Source: Nemertoderma westbladi
Taxonomy: Eukaryota > Xenacoelomorpha > Nemertodermatida > Nemertodermatidae
Length of the DNA stretch: 27,338 nt
NCBI GenBank assembly: GCA_032718475.1
Contig: JAUCBJ010000108.1
Location: 1 to 27,338, forward strand
Direction of reading: 5' to 3'
Positions 19,303-27,338 of the stretch are shown here, piece after piece. Made by a program: the position numbers and the translations under genes. The notes beneath the pieces are model-generated. The model saw nothing but the letters and a program-made list of their open reading frames with translations. It did no database searches and was not told where the DNA came from. Every line of letters starts with the position of its first letter. Positions within the stretch are counted from its first letter, which is position 1.

Positions 19303-19950
19303 GTATGGCTGGCTGGCTGGCTGGCTAGTCTCGAGCCCTCTGGTCTCGAAAAATAGACATAAACTAAAAAACGCCATAGATGCAATGGTAAAATAACACC
19401 AATAATAGCTAGTGTGCTGATGAAAAGTGGCTTATTTAATGCATTTATACACAAGGCTTAGTATAAATCGATGAGGTTGCCAAGATTATTGTACTATAGT
19501 ACACCCATACGGTTTGTTTAGGACCCACCACTCTCTGGCAAAGCTAACATTAACTGGTTGGTTTAGTTTGTGGATTTCTACATAGGCTTAGTATTTTAAT
19601 GACTATTTTAAGGGCCTTAAAAATACTAGAGTCACTATAAAACAACTATAAACACTATTATTAAATTTAAAGGAGTTATCAGGATGCAGTAAACCCTACA
19701 GTACTCAAACACCGGTCAGCCATTACATTACATTAACGTTCAGAATGAAATTCGCTTTCATTTTAAAAATACAGAACCTATACCTACAGCCCTACAGCAT
19801 CGCTTTCCTCTTGGTTCGCTTTCATTGTATTAAAATGATGCCTATTCGTCTGTACTTGTATACTGTACAGTTGTATTGTAATCTTAATTTGAAATTAAAT
19901 TAATAGTGATAGCTCGGATAGCGAACTGGTTTGGGGAATTTTGGACCAGT
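19303..19950. other. GGCT microsatellite and AT-rich stretch
   Basis: Five GGCT units lie at about 19308-19327, the point where the RT fragment is truncated. CTTAAAAATACTAGAGTCACTAT at 19616-19638 relates to the inverted repeats at 25193-25257, and ATGAGGTTGCCAA is shared with 25382. No gene is seen. Confidence 0.4.
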
Positions 19951-20245
19951 GTAACAGGCTGAGATAACTCCCCACCAAATATGACTCCCCAGTCTTCTCA
20001 GCCTAGGCTGAGAACACTCCCCTCTTTTCTCCCTATATATTTCTTAATTAACGGAAAGGAGCAGGTTTCAGTGGGAGACTTTTCTAACAAAACAATACAC
20101 GATATCTCAATAACATACTGTAGGTTACAGTTTTATTTTTGCAATATACGAAAATAACACAGGTACGGATATGAATGATAACTCAATTAGGGGAGTCATC
20201 ACAGCCTAAGGGGAGTCACCTCAGCATAAGGGGAGGGTTAAATGG

Positions 20246-20530
20246 TGAAAAATATCGAGACTTGAAAAATATCGAGAGTAAAAATAACAAGAATAAAAAT
20301 ATCGAGAGTAAAAATAACGAGTGTTGAAAATTAACGTATTTAAAAAATATGGAGAGTAAAAATAACGCGAGATGAAAAATATAGAAAATAACGAGTGTTG
20401 AATAATATAGAGTGTTGAAAAATATCGAGAGTAAAAATATCGAGTGTTGAAAAATATCGAGAGTAAAAATATCGAGTGTTGAAAAATATCGAGAGTAAAA
20501 ATATCGGGTGTTGAAAAATATCGAGTGTTC
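20246..20530 (+). repeat. 32-bp TATCGAG array, left arm
   Basis: The repeat alternates AAAAATATCGAGAGT (15 bp) with AAAAATATCGAGTGTTG (17 bp), giving a 32-bp period. The inner units are nearly identical; the outer ones are decayed (ATAACGAG, ATATGGAG). A short island of the same units lies at 21778-21830. Confidence 0.9.
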
Positions 20531-20534
20531 GCGC

Positions 20535-21529
20535 TTTTAGACCTTTAGCAGTTTAACCTGCCAATTTTAATTGTCTTTTGTATATCAATTATTTAATGTA
20601 CTGAAGTTACATCAGCCGAAGCCAGCCTGTGCGCGACCATTCACCCACAGTTAAGGGAGACTGGATTCGGATGCTTTGATAGTGATTGCAGTGTAGACCT
20701 ACTGTATTATTCGATTGATCGTTAATATATAATCTCTGACAATATATTTACTTTCGGGGAAATATTAACAGTTCCTTTAGGACGTGGCGCTTTAAGTATA
20801 AAACAGAGTTATGACTTATACTAATCACAACTGGATGGCTACTGAGTTTCGTAAAAAGCGCATTCTTTAGGAGATGCTTTATTAACCTTCACACTACTTC
20901 ACACAACTTCACACTAGTTCACACTACTGCGCACTGATCTGCTGACCGTCACTGAAGTTGATCATATATAAGGAGGATCGCAACTGACACATGTAGGGAT
21001 TATGAAATAGCATTCAATTCACACAAAAACCACTATAATGTAAGTCGCAGTTGCTACCGGTAAACCTGTTCCTCTAACCTTTAGTAATCAAGAAGATTGA
21101 GGGTTTTATGATTATTCATCGGCATTCTCCAAATATATCAGCAATATACACCAACATAACACCAAGTAATAACAGAATCAAATAATGCGGTGAACAGTCA
21201 GTATGTGTTACTTATGCAGTGTTCCATGTGCAGCAATGCATGAATTGCGGTGTGATGCGGTAGTTGAATCGCGTTGCGTAGTGCCGCGTTTCAGTGATTC
21301 AGATATGAAGTATGATTCAGCAATGATTCAGTTAATAGTTTTACGTTCTTGTAATCAAAGCCATCTGATGTTTCTGATGTTTAGGTCAAAGTCTGAAACT
21401 TCCAACACAGAAGTACAGAAGAATTTCCAAGCAGTTGTTCTCGCTCAGAAAGGTAAACAAAGACCGTCATGCATTGTGCGGTTTTCCGTAGGCCTCTGTG
21501 CAAAATAAAATGAAAATCGCTCTGATTGG
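20535..21529. other. Central unique part of the TIR element
   Basis: Here are ACTTCACAC short tandem words, a TATATAAGG box at 20965-20973 and, 230 nt downstream, an ATG opening a 101-residue cysteine-containing frame (21203-21508). The frame has no recognisable domain and uses repetitive ATGATTCAG-like DNA, so I do not call it a gene. Confidence 0.35.
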
Positions 21530-21780
21530 TCGAGCGAGCCGAACAAAGAAAGTTCCACATCGACAGCAAATCAGCTGACAGATTTCGTCATCTGAAACTA
21601 CACTCTATTTAGAGTATTTGGCGTATTGCGGCATAAAATGGCTTGTTATGTCCGCTAAAACACCTACAGGGTACATTGCGGAGAAAATGGCTTGTTATGT
21701 CCGCTAAAACAACTAAACAGTTAATTGCGGAGAAAATGACTGGTTATATCCGCAAAAGCTTTTACAGAGAGTAAAATTAA
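21530..21780 (+). repeat. Dispersed repeat H, copy 2
   Basis: This is the counterpart of 285-640. GGCTTGTTATGTCCGCTAAA followed by ACA and ending in ATTGCGGAGAAAATG is repeated in tandem at about 47-bp spacing (near 21642 and 21688, with a decayed third unit near 21735). It ends in CAAAAGCTTTTACAGAGAG, as copy 1 does. Confidence 0.65.
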
Positions 21781-21949
21781 CGAGTGTTAAAAAATATCGA
21801 GTGTTGAAAAATATCGAGAGTAAAAATATTGCCTTTTGCTTGAGCATTATATTTAGAATTATGGGACAATAAATCAGTGCATGGGTTACAACAGTGCAAG
21901 TGCAAGTAAATGGGATTAATACACCTTGGGTACACATTCACCAGATTTA

Positions 21950-22215
21950 TTATACTAGCTAGTTTTTGCTATTTTATTAATAAATATTATAGAATAAGTG
22001 CTAGCTATCAATTTTGATAAATATTTTTGTTCTAGAACACATTTTTTAATTCTAGATTATATTTTAATTTTTTAAAATAGTTAGCTAGTATTTTCTACTT
22101 CTTTTTATAAATGTTATGGAACACGTGTTAGACACCAATGTTGATAAATATTTTTTGTTCTACTGTAGAACACATTTTTTGTTCTAGAACACATTTTTTG
22201 GTTCTAGAACATTTT
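21950..22215 (-). repeat. D-like and TTCTAGAA repeats, inverted
   Basis: ACTAGCTAG / GCTAGCTA words and TTGTTCTAGAACACATTTTTT units recur here. Read on the minus strand they match the direct repeat D family at 1096-1250 and 2956-3180 in word content. Confidence 0.6.
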
Positions 22216-22253
22216 TAAGAAAACAATTATCATACAACCCTTATTTAAAAAAA

Positions 22254-22641
22254 TTGTTACTGTCGATATTTTTACTCTCGATATTTTTCAACACTCGATA
22301 TTTTTACTCTCAATATTTTTCCACACTCGATATCTTTACTCTCGATATTTATCAACACTCGATATTTTTTAACACTCGATATTTTTACTCTCGATATTTT
22401 TCAACAGTCGATATTTTTACTCTCGACATTTTATCAACACTCGATATTTTTTAACACTCGATATTTTTACTCTCGATATTTTTCAACACTCGATATTTTT
22501 ACTCTCGACATTTTATCAACACTCGATATTTTTCAACAATCGATATTTTTACTCTCGATTTTTTTCAACACTCGATATTTTTGCTCGCGTTATATTTACT
22601 CTCGATATTTTTCATGTCTCGATATTTTTCAATATATCGAG
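22254..22641 (-). repeat. 32-bp TATCGAG array, right arm
   Basis: This is the reverse complement of the array at 20246-20530: ACTCGATATTTTT alternates with ACTCTCGATATTTTTCA. It holds roughly twelve 32-bp units, with a few variants (TCGACATTTTATC). The 66-residue plus frame at 22254-22454 only translates the repeat. Confidence 0.9.
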
Positions 22642-22795
22642 GGGAGTGTTGTCAGCCTAGACTGAGATAACTGGGGAGTGTTCTCCGCCTAGGCTGAGAC
22701 GACTGAGGAGTGTTCTCAACCTACGCTGAGACGACTGAGGGGTGTTCTCAGCCTAGGCTGAGATGACTGGGGAGTCAATTCAAGAGGGTGTTATC
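22642..22795. repeat. 32-bp CTCAGCCTAGGCTGAG array
   Basis: Four units with a 32-bp period each carry the 16-bp palindrome CTCAGCCTAGGCTGAG or a one- or two-base variant, followed by ACGACTGAGGAGTGTT. One palindrome copy is at about 20008-20023 on the other side of the element. Confidence 0.88.
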
Positions 22796-22807
22796 TAAGC
22801 CTTGTAC

Positions 22808-23440
22808 TGTACACCGGACCGTCTCCAAGTATTGAATTGAATACACAATTAAAATGAATTAATATCTGTGCAGTATAACTTGATTAGTTTTGTGCATCAT
22901 GTTAAGGATATTAGGGAAATCCTAGCCTTTATAGTTTTCCGGATTTTCGTAATTACGATCTAATTACTCTCATCTTCTCATTTCGCTGCAAATTTTGATT
23001 GCGTTTTTTGCCATGTGCAGTAGTGTGCTCTGTGCTAAATTGAAAAGCATGTATGATGTAGGCCTGTACTACTGTACTACAGTACAGTAGTATCTCTTTA
23101 ACTAGTCCATTTTGTACTGTAGAGTACTGCAGGAGTTATTGCAGTTAATACAGTTAACAAACGACTTGTTTCAAAATGGCGGAGTGTTTGGCGTCAAAAT
23201 ATATAATATTAATATGGAATCATGTATTAGTTGCGGTAGGCATTATAAAAATAAAAGATCATTGAATACCCAATTACCATATTCAGGTAATGTAAAGGAC
23301 AAAGGTGCATACCCATACGTCACGTCTAAATGGAGGAGAAAATGTAGAGGTCCACTTAAATAATATGACAGAGTTTGAAAATTGGCAACAGACGTTTGAA
23401 ATTAACTACTACTAGGATCGGCATGCTGCATTGCAGCTGC
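22808..23440. other. Unassigned stretch
   Basis: A near-perfect palindrome built of TACTGTACTACAGTACAGTA lies at about 23071-23092. The 83-residue frame at 23112-23363 has a CxxC pair but no domain I recognise. Nothing else stands out. Confidence 0.35.
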
Positions 23441-23444
23441 ATTT

Positions 23445-24617
23445 TTAAGAATGCTGTGCCGGCTTGTAGACAAAATTGCGCCGCCACAACTCCCTATCAC
23501 CCATGACATTTGCTAGATCATCCGCATCTTCAAGGCCAGTGTCCTTTAAGATGCGTCTCAAGAAAGTCATGGGCTGTCCACCATGCTTATTCACTCCATG
23601 AGGCTGCCAAAGTACAAGATTATGCACTGGCTGGTCCTCACGGCGAAAGCAATGTCCTGCAAAGCGGAGGCGATTTTGTTCTAGTGTCAAGCTTGGGGGA
23701 ACAAATGAGACACCTCCAATGTTATATACTGTAGTGTCTGGTTGGAGATGTGTGCATTGTACTTGACAAAAATGAACCCGGTGTAGCATTCTTGTGAATG
23801 TGCCATCCAGAGATTTGGTGTCCTCAGCAGATAGAGCCCAGCATGGACTCCCATAGAGGAGTACTGGAACTACTGCTGCTCTAAATAATCGGATCTTAAG
23901 TTTCCGATTAATTCTCGGTGACTTCCAAATCATGGAAAGCCTATTCAAGGCTGCCCATGCCTTTCCCTTACGTATTCGAAGGCCTCACCTGACTTCCGGA
24001 TCCATGATCCCAGGTAATAAAAGTCGTCCACATGCTCAAGCATACCATCCTTTGAGCTTATGCTCATCCGATCAGAGACTTGCTGAGGACTTTCAAAGTT
24101 AACTGTCAAAATTTTGGTCTTTCTGGAGTTAATAAAAAGACCAACACTAGAATCAGCATGTTTCAATGAGCTGATGAGCCGTTGGGCTCCCTCTAGTGAT
24201 TCTGAGACTACTCCTAATTCATCAGCAAAGTCTAGATCAGTTAGGTACTTGGCAGGATTTCCTCGACTTCTGGTGCCAGTAGGTGGAGTTATCATCACCC
24301 CATCATCATTATGATGATCTAAGGACATGCGTAGAACATAGTCAACCACAATTATGAACAAGAATGGTGCAAGTGTGTCTCCCTGGAGGACGCCCCATAA
24401 CTCTTCAAATGGTTCTGTGTCACCGTCAACAGTAGACACAAATGTTGTCGAACCATCGTATACTGATCTGATCGCTGCAATAATTTCATCCGGAATCCCA
24501 TATAATGAAAGTATGCTGAACATACGTGAGCGAGAGACTGAATCAAAGGCCTTCAAGAAGTCAACAAAGATAACAGCCAGATGCCTGTCTTTCTTTTTTG
24601 ATAACTCTTCAATTATC
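23445..24617 (-). pseudogene. Non-LTR retrotransposon RT, C-terminal half, one frameshift
   Basis: On the minus strand the first frame (24617 to about 23966) reads IEELSKKKDRHLAVIFVDF with motif A completed by LKAFDSV, then LYGIPDEIIAAIRSVYDG, WGVLQGDTLAPFLFIIVVDY (motif B region), LTDLDFADE where FADD is expected (motif C), and INSRKTKIL. At about 23966 a frameshift moves to the frame 23948-23445: GKAWAALNRLSMIWKSPRI, LFRAAVVPVLLYG, FAGHCFRRED and a C-terminal LWRR. It begins abruptly at motif A, so it is 5'-truncated, as non-LTR copies usually are. The frameshift and the Asp-to-Glu change in motif C argue that it is inactive. Apart from these the frame is clean, so it is younger than the other retroelements here. 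Confidence 0.9.
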
Positions 24618-25192
24618 TAAATGGGTTCCATGAAATTAACACAAAGTCATAGCAATAAATATTAGTTTAATTGGTTATATGTAATATTCTTAATTCAAAA
24701 CTTAAATAGTAGCGGTAAATTTGAACGCCATCTAGCAACCGATGATGCTGATGTTTTAGGTCTCTAACCGTACATAATAATTAATTGAGTACCATCCATA
24801 GGTTATTCAAAATCAATGAAGTGGTTCAAAAGTTATTAAGCCTAGACGAAGTGATATTTTGCGCCTCCTAGAGGCGGACCATTTAAATGCACGACGCCAA
24901 AATTCGGAAAACTTTCTAAACTTTTGACGTAATACTTGTGTACCACGTTTGGTATAATTTCACCAAAGATTCGCTGAGTTACTGTATTAGCATTCAAAGA
25001 TTAGACGGACCGACCGACCAATCGCCAGGCAGACCGACAGATAGAAGCGAAGTTGAGATTGGTACCCGTATTCAAAACTCGCTCACTTTCGTGGCTCGCC
25101 CCACAGTGTTAGTATATTTAACGGGTGCTTGTCAGTTCTGTCCCTGGCTCTGTGTTACCGGATGGTGCCTCTGGTTGTGTTAAGGGCTTCCG
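24618..25192. other. Unassigned stretch with GACCGACC repeat
   Basis: CGCCTC-CTA-GAGGCG (24862-24876) is a short perfect hairpin. GACGGACCGACCGACC with GCAGACCGACAGATAG lies at about 25003-25043 and resembles, on the opposite strand, the GTCGGTCGG stretch near 9391. No gene is supported; the frames at 24938-25331 have no domain. Confidence 0.35.
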
Positions 25193-25367
25193 AAATAGTG
25201 ACTCTAGTAGTTTTAAGACCCTTAAAATAGTCCTTAAAATTACTAGAATCACTATTTCCTGTCGCCATATCAGCAATATGGATGGCATTTTGAAATCAGC
25301 TGATGGCGTTGCTACTAGGTACCCAGTTTAAAACCAATCAGGAAATAGTGATTCTAGTAATTTTAAA
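25193..25367. repeat. Inverted repeat with AGTGAYTCTAGTA arms and a third copy
   Basis: AAATAGTGACTCTAGTAG (starting 25193) is mirrored by TTACTAGAATCACTATTT (ending 25257), with CTTAAAA pairs inside. A third copy in the first orientation lies at 25341-25367. The intervening segment includes CAGCAATATGGATGGC. It relates to 19616-19638 and may be the end of a MITE family. Confidence 0.65.
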
Positions 25368-26451
25368 GGCTCCTGAAATCAATGAGGTTGCCAACTTGTT
25401 GGTTTAGTTTGAAATCTATTACCGCATCAGCTAAATAACTCTTCCCAATGCATTCTAAGGGAATATCTACAAGTTACTCACTTTGCTAATTTACTGCTGA
25501 ATGACTGTTAGGTACACAGTGTGTTGGCTACATTAATGCCAACATTGCCAACAGTGGAGACTGTATGTTTATAAAATTGTATGTTTAATCAGCCACATGA
25601 TTCTCCATAGGCTAACATTATACTGTAGTTTGAAATGTAAAAATCAATGCTTATTACTGTATCTGTGTCAGGTTACACACTGTGGCATTCAAAATGTTTT
25701 ATAGGTGAAGGGCATTTAGCGGCTTCCCTTCAGACCATAGGCAAACATTGTATAGGAAATTTACTTTAGTTTATTCTACTGTGCCATTCAGGTGAATGGA
25801 TTTGACTGATTTGAGTAATTGCCAAGTTACAGAGTGGAATCTCTCTCTATGACCATTATAGGTAAATAACACGTTCCTTCAGACCATAGGCAAACGTTTT
25901 TGATGGAATTTACATTTGATTGATGACTTCCAACTTGCTTCTAGTAAAAAGTCGGTTCCTTATCGGATCGCTAGGCCCGTCACTAGTATTGAATTATTGG
26001 CATTTTAAACAAAAAACATAATATAATAGAATTTCAGTGAAATGAAAATAGTGACAAAAAGTGTTTTTTCTTATCAAATAATATAACTTTCATTTAGAAC
26101 ATTATTGTATTTTGTATCTGTTATTGTACAGAACTCCCCTTCACAACATTGTAGAGGGAATTTACTTTAGTTTACTCTACTATACCATTCAGCTGAATGG
26201 ATTTCAGCAATTGCCAAGTTACAGAGTGTGATCACTCTCTGACCATAGGCAACTAAAGACAGAAAGAATATTTTTTCCATGTTTTTTTGTCTGACCAAAA
26301 ATTTCAAAAAAAAAATTTTCGTAGCCAGTACTGCCAGAATTCTCTATCAAAAATTACGCAAAAAAATTTTTTTCTCAAAATTTTAAATTTGCCTAATTTT
26401 TTGTCGACTGGGGAGGGGGGGGGGGGTAAATTTTTTTCGATCCGCTATAAC
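25368..26451. repeat. AT-rich stretch with a ~110-bp direct repeat
   Basis: 25742-25858 and 26142-26252 share, in order, ACATTGTA, GGAATTTACTTTAGTTTA, TCTACT, CCATTCAG, TGAATGGATTT and AATTGCCAAGTTACAGAGTG. Between and before them the phrase CTTCAGACCATAGGCAAAC occurs near 25730 and 25877. A G14 run with one break lies near 26411-26426. No gene is seen. Confidence 0.6.
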
Positions 26452-26940
26452 TCTGGAACGCTTGGTCCAAATTCGATGGCGTTTTTATTTTTCAACTTAA
26501 TTCGATGTCCTCTTTCAGCCTATCCATATTTCGAAACCCCAAACAGCGCCTTTCAAAAATTAATTTTTTCTAGTTCTAGAATTTTTCAAATTTCAAAAAA
26601 GTTGCAGTATTTTTTATTAACGCCTTTACGAAAATCGATGGAGTTTTCGATTTTTATATTAAACGCAATATCCTGAATCGCACTAGCCTAGTTTCGCGTC
26701 ACCAATGCCGAGACTTCATACTTTTTGAGGAAAATTGTTCTAGAATAATTTGTATTTAATTACATTTATCGCGATTTCTTATTACTGGTTGCACATGAAT
26801 TGATGGAGTTTTCAATTTATTTACTAAACGTCACGCTGGTGCGATTCCATCGCACCAGCGTGGTTTCGAAATTCCAAAACGAGGTCTTCACTTTTTGCAG
26901 GTCGATTTTGTTCTAGATTTGAGCAACTAATAATAGATCG
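26452..26940 (+). repeat. Degenerate ~165-bp tandem repeat, three units
   Basis: Each unit begins with TCGATGG or TTGATGG, then GTTTT and a T-rich stretch (26473, 26635, 26800; spacing 162 and 165). Each then has a TTTCGAAA- or TTTCGCG-like word, a CTTTTT stretch and TTCTAG. The units are strongly diverged, but the order is kept. The 129-residue plus frame at 26287-26676 runs through the first units and has no domain. Confidence 0.6.
26832..26862. repeat. Perfect 14-bp hairpin inside the third 165-bp unit
   Basis: CACGCTGGTGCGAT (26832-26845), a three-base loop TCC, and ATCGCACCAGCGTG (26849-26862). The arms pair without mismatch and are GC-rich in an AT-rich setting. The homologous position of the second unit reads TGAATCGCACTAGCCTAG and does not form the hairpin. 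Confidence 0.9.
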
Positions 26941-27017
26941 AATTTATAAATAATTATTGTATGAAATATGATTGTTTTTTTTACATAATTATTAGTTAAT
27001 TATTAGATAATTATTAT

Positions 27018-27338
27018 GGGGGTTCACCCCCAGTCTTTTTTTTTCATCATAATTTTTTTTAATGTGTTTTCCGATGTAAAATTTTATGGTGATTCTGAAT
27101 CTGAAATCAGTTTTTCGATAAGGTGTTTTGTTCTCGAGTTATGGTTACTTTTGTAATTTTCACTCAAAATTTCAAAATCTTTAATTTTGGTGCAGCACCA
27201 CATTTGACACCAAAAAAAACCATCAAACACCCATAAATGTGCAAAGATTTTGCCATTTTCGGAATCAGCGCCGAAAATTAGCCTATACATAAAACACATG
27301 AAAAAAAATTATGAGGAAAAAAAAGACTTGGCGTGAAC
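27018..27338. mobile_element. Foldback element cut by the window end
   Basis: GTTCACCCCCAGTC (starting about 27022) and the last bases of the window (GACTTGGCGTGAAC) are imperfect reverse complements. They are followed inward by TTTTTTTCATCATAATTTTT and AATGTGTTTT, mirrored by AAAACACAT and AATTATGAGGAAAAAAAA. A looser match continues to about 27110 on the left. The element probably extends past 27338. The minus frame 27084-27299 is inside it and has no domain. Confidence 0.65.

Larger units (their letters stand above)
19951..22807. mobile_element. ~2.9-kb TIR element with mirrored tandem arrays
   Basis: The left end is GTAACAGGCTGAGATAACTC followed by GACTCCCCAGTC; the right end is its imperfect reverse complement ending at 22807. 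Next inward on both sides are copies of CTCAGCCTAGGCTGAG, and further in are 32-bp TATCGAG arrays, in opposite orientation on the two sides. The central 1.7 kb holds an ACTTCACAC short repeat (about 20888-20935), a TATATAAGG box (20965-20973), a 101-residue frame (21203-21508) without recognisable domain, repeat H copy 2 and TTCTAGAA repeats. No transposase is identified. It appears to be a nonautonomous DNA transposon or a composite of several. Confidence 0.7.

Noticed and set aside
21203-21508. 101-residue frame downstream of a TATATAAGG box
   Set aside because: No recognisable domain, low-complexity ATGATTCAG-like DNA underneath, and position inside a repeat-built element; kept only as a remark.
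20246-22641. CRISPR-like look of regular 32-bp repeats
   Set aside because: The repeats are head-to-tail without unique spacers, are built of AT-rich half-units, and sit in inverted orientation in a eukaryotic TIR element with no cas genes.
23510-24620. Plus-strand frames of 66-88 residues
   Set aside because: They are shadows of the minus-strand reverse transcriptase.
26287-26676. 129-residue plus frame
   Set aside because: It runs across the degenerate 165-bp tandem repeat and a G run, with K/F/S-rich low-complexity content and no domain.

Overview
This window is AT-rich eukaryotic DNA, almost certainly from a metazoan. It contains decayed BEL/Pao, Ty3/Gypsy and non-LTR retroelements, foldback elements, minisatellites and one intact secreted-type fibrinogen-domain gene. 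Short motifs such as GTAGGCCTAC and TACTGTA recur throughout and remind me of echinoderm or hemichordate intergenic DNA. That is an impression from recall, not a test. No bacterial-type operon, rRNA gene or CRISPR array is visible.

Layout. 0.3-3.2 kb is a composite repeat block: a dispersed repeat, a 31-bp minisatellite, direct repeats and a foldback element nested inside another foldback. 3.8-5.05 kb (minus strand) holds the only convincing intact protein-coding gene, an intronless 417-residue protein with a signal peptide and a divergent fibrinogen-related domain. A TATA-like box lies 75 nt upstream of its first ATG. 5.17-11.52 kb is bounded by two inverted copies of an ACCTTGA-rich repeat and carries poly-A and microsatellite tracts, a tRNA-like sequence, hairpins, one copy of a ~525-bp repeat and a 21-bp minisatellite. 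11.6-14.5 kb has a broken BEL/Pao pol (plus) and a broken Gypsy gag-protease-RT (minus), separated by the second copy of the ~525-bp repeat. 15.7-19.3 kb holds two degraded non-LTR reverse transcriptase fragments of different families with a second large foldback between them. 19.95-22.81 kb is a ~2.9-kb element with terminal inverted repeats and mirror-image 32-bp tandem arrays. 23.4-24.6 kb (minus) is the C-terminal half of a non-LTR retrotransposon with one frameshift. 24.6-27.3 kb is a mosaic of short repeats, ending in an inverted repeat cut by the window edge.

The genes do not form a pathway. The fibrinogen-domain gene is the one host-gene candidate; the rest is transposon history. The most unusual material is structural: nested and mirrored inverted repeats whose arms are built from minisatellites, and a host gene whose promoter lies next to one of these repeats.
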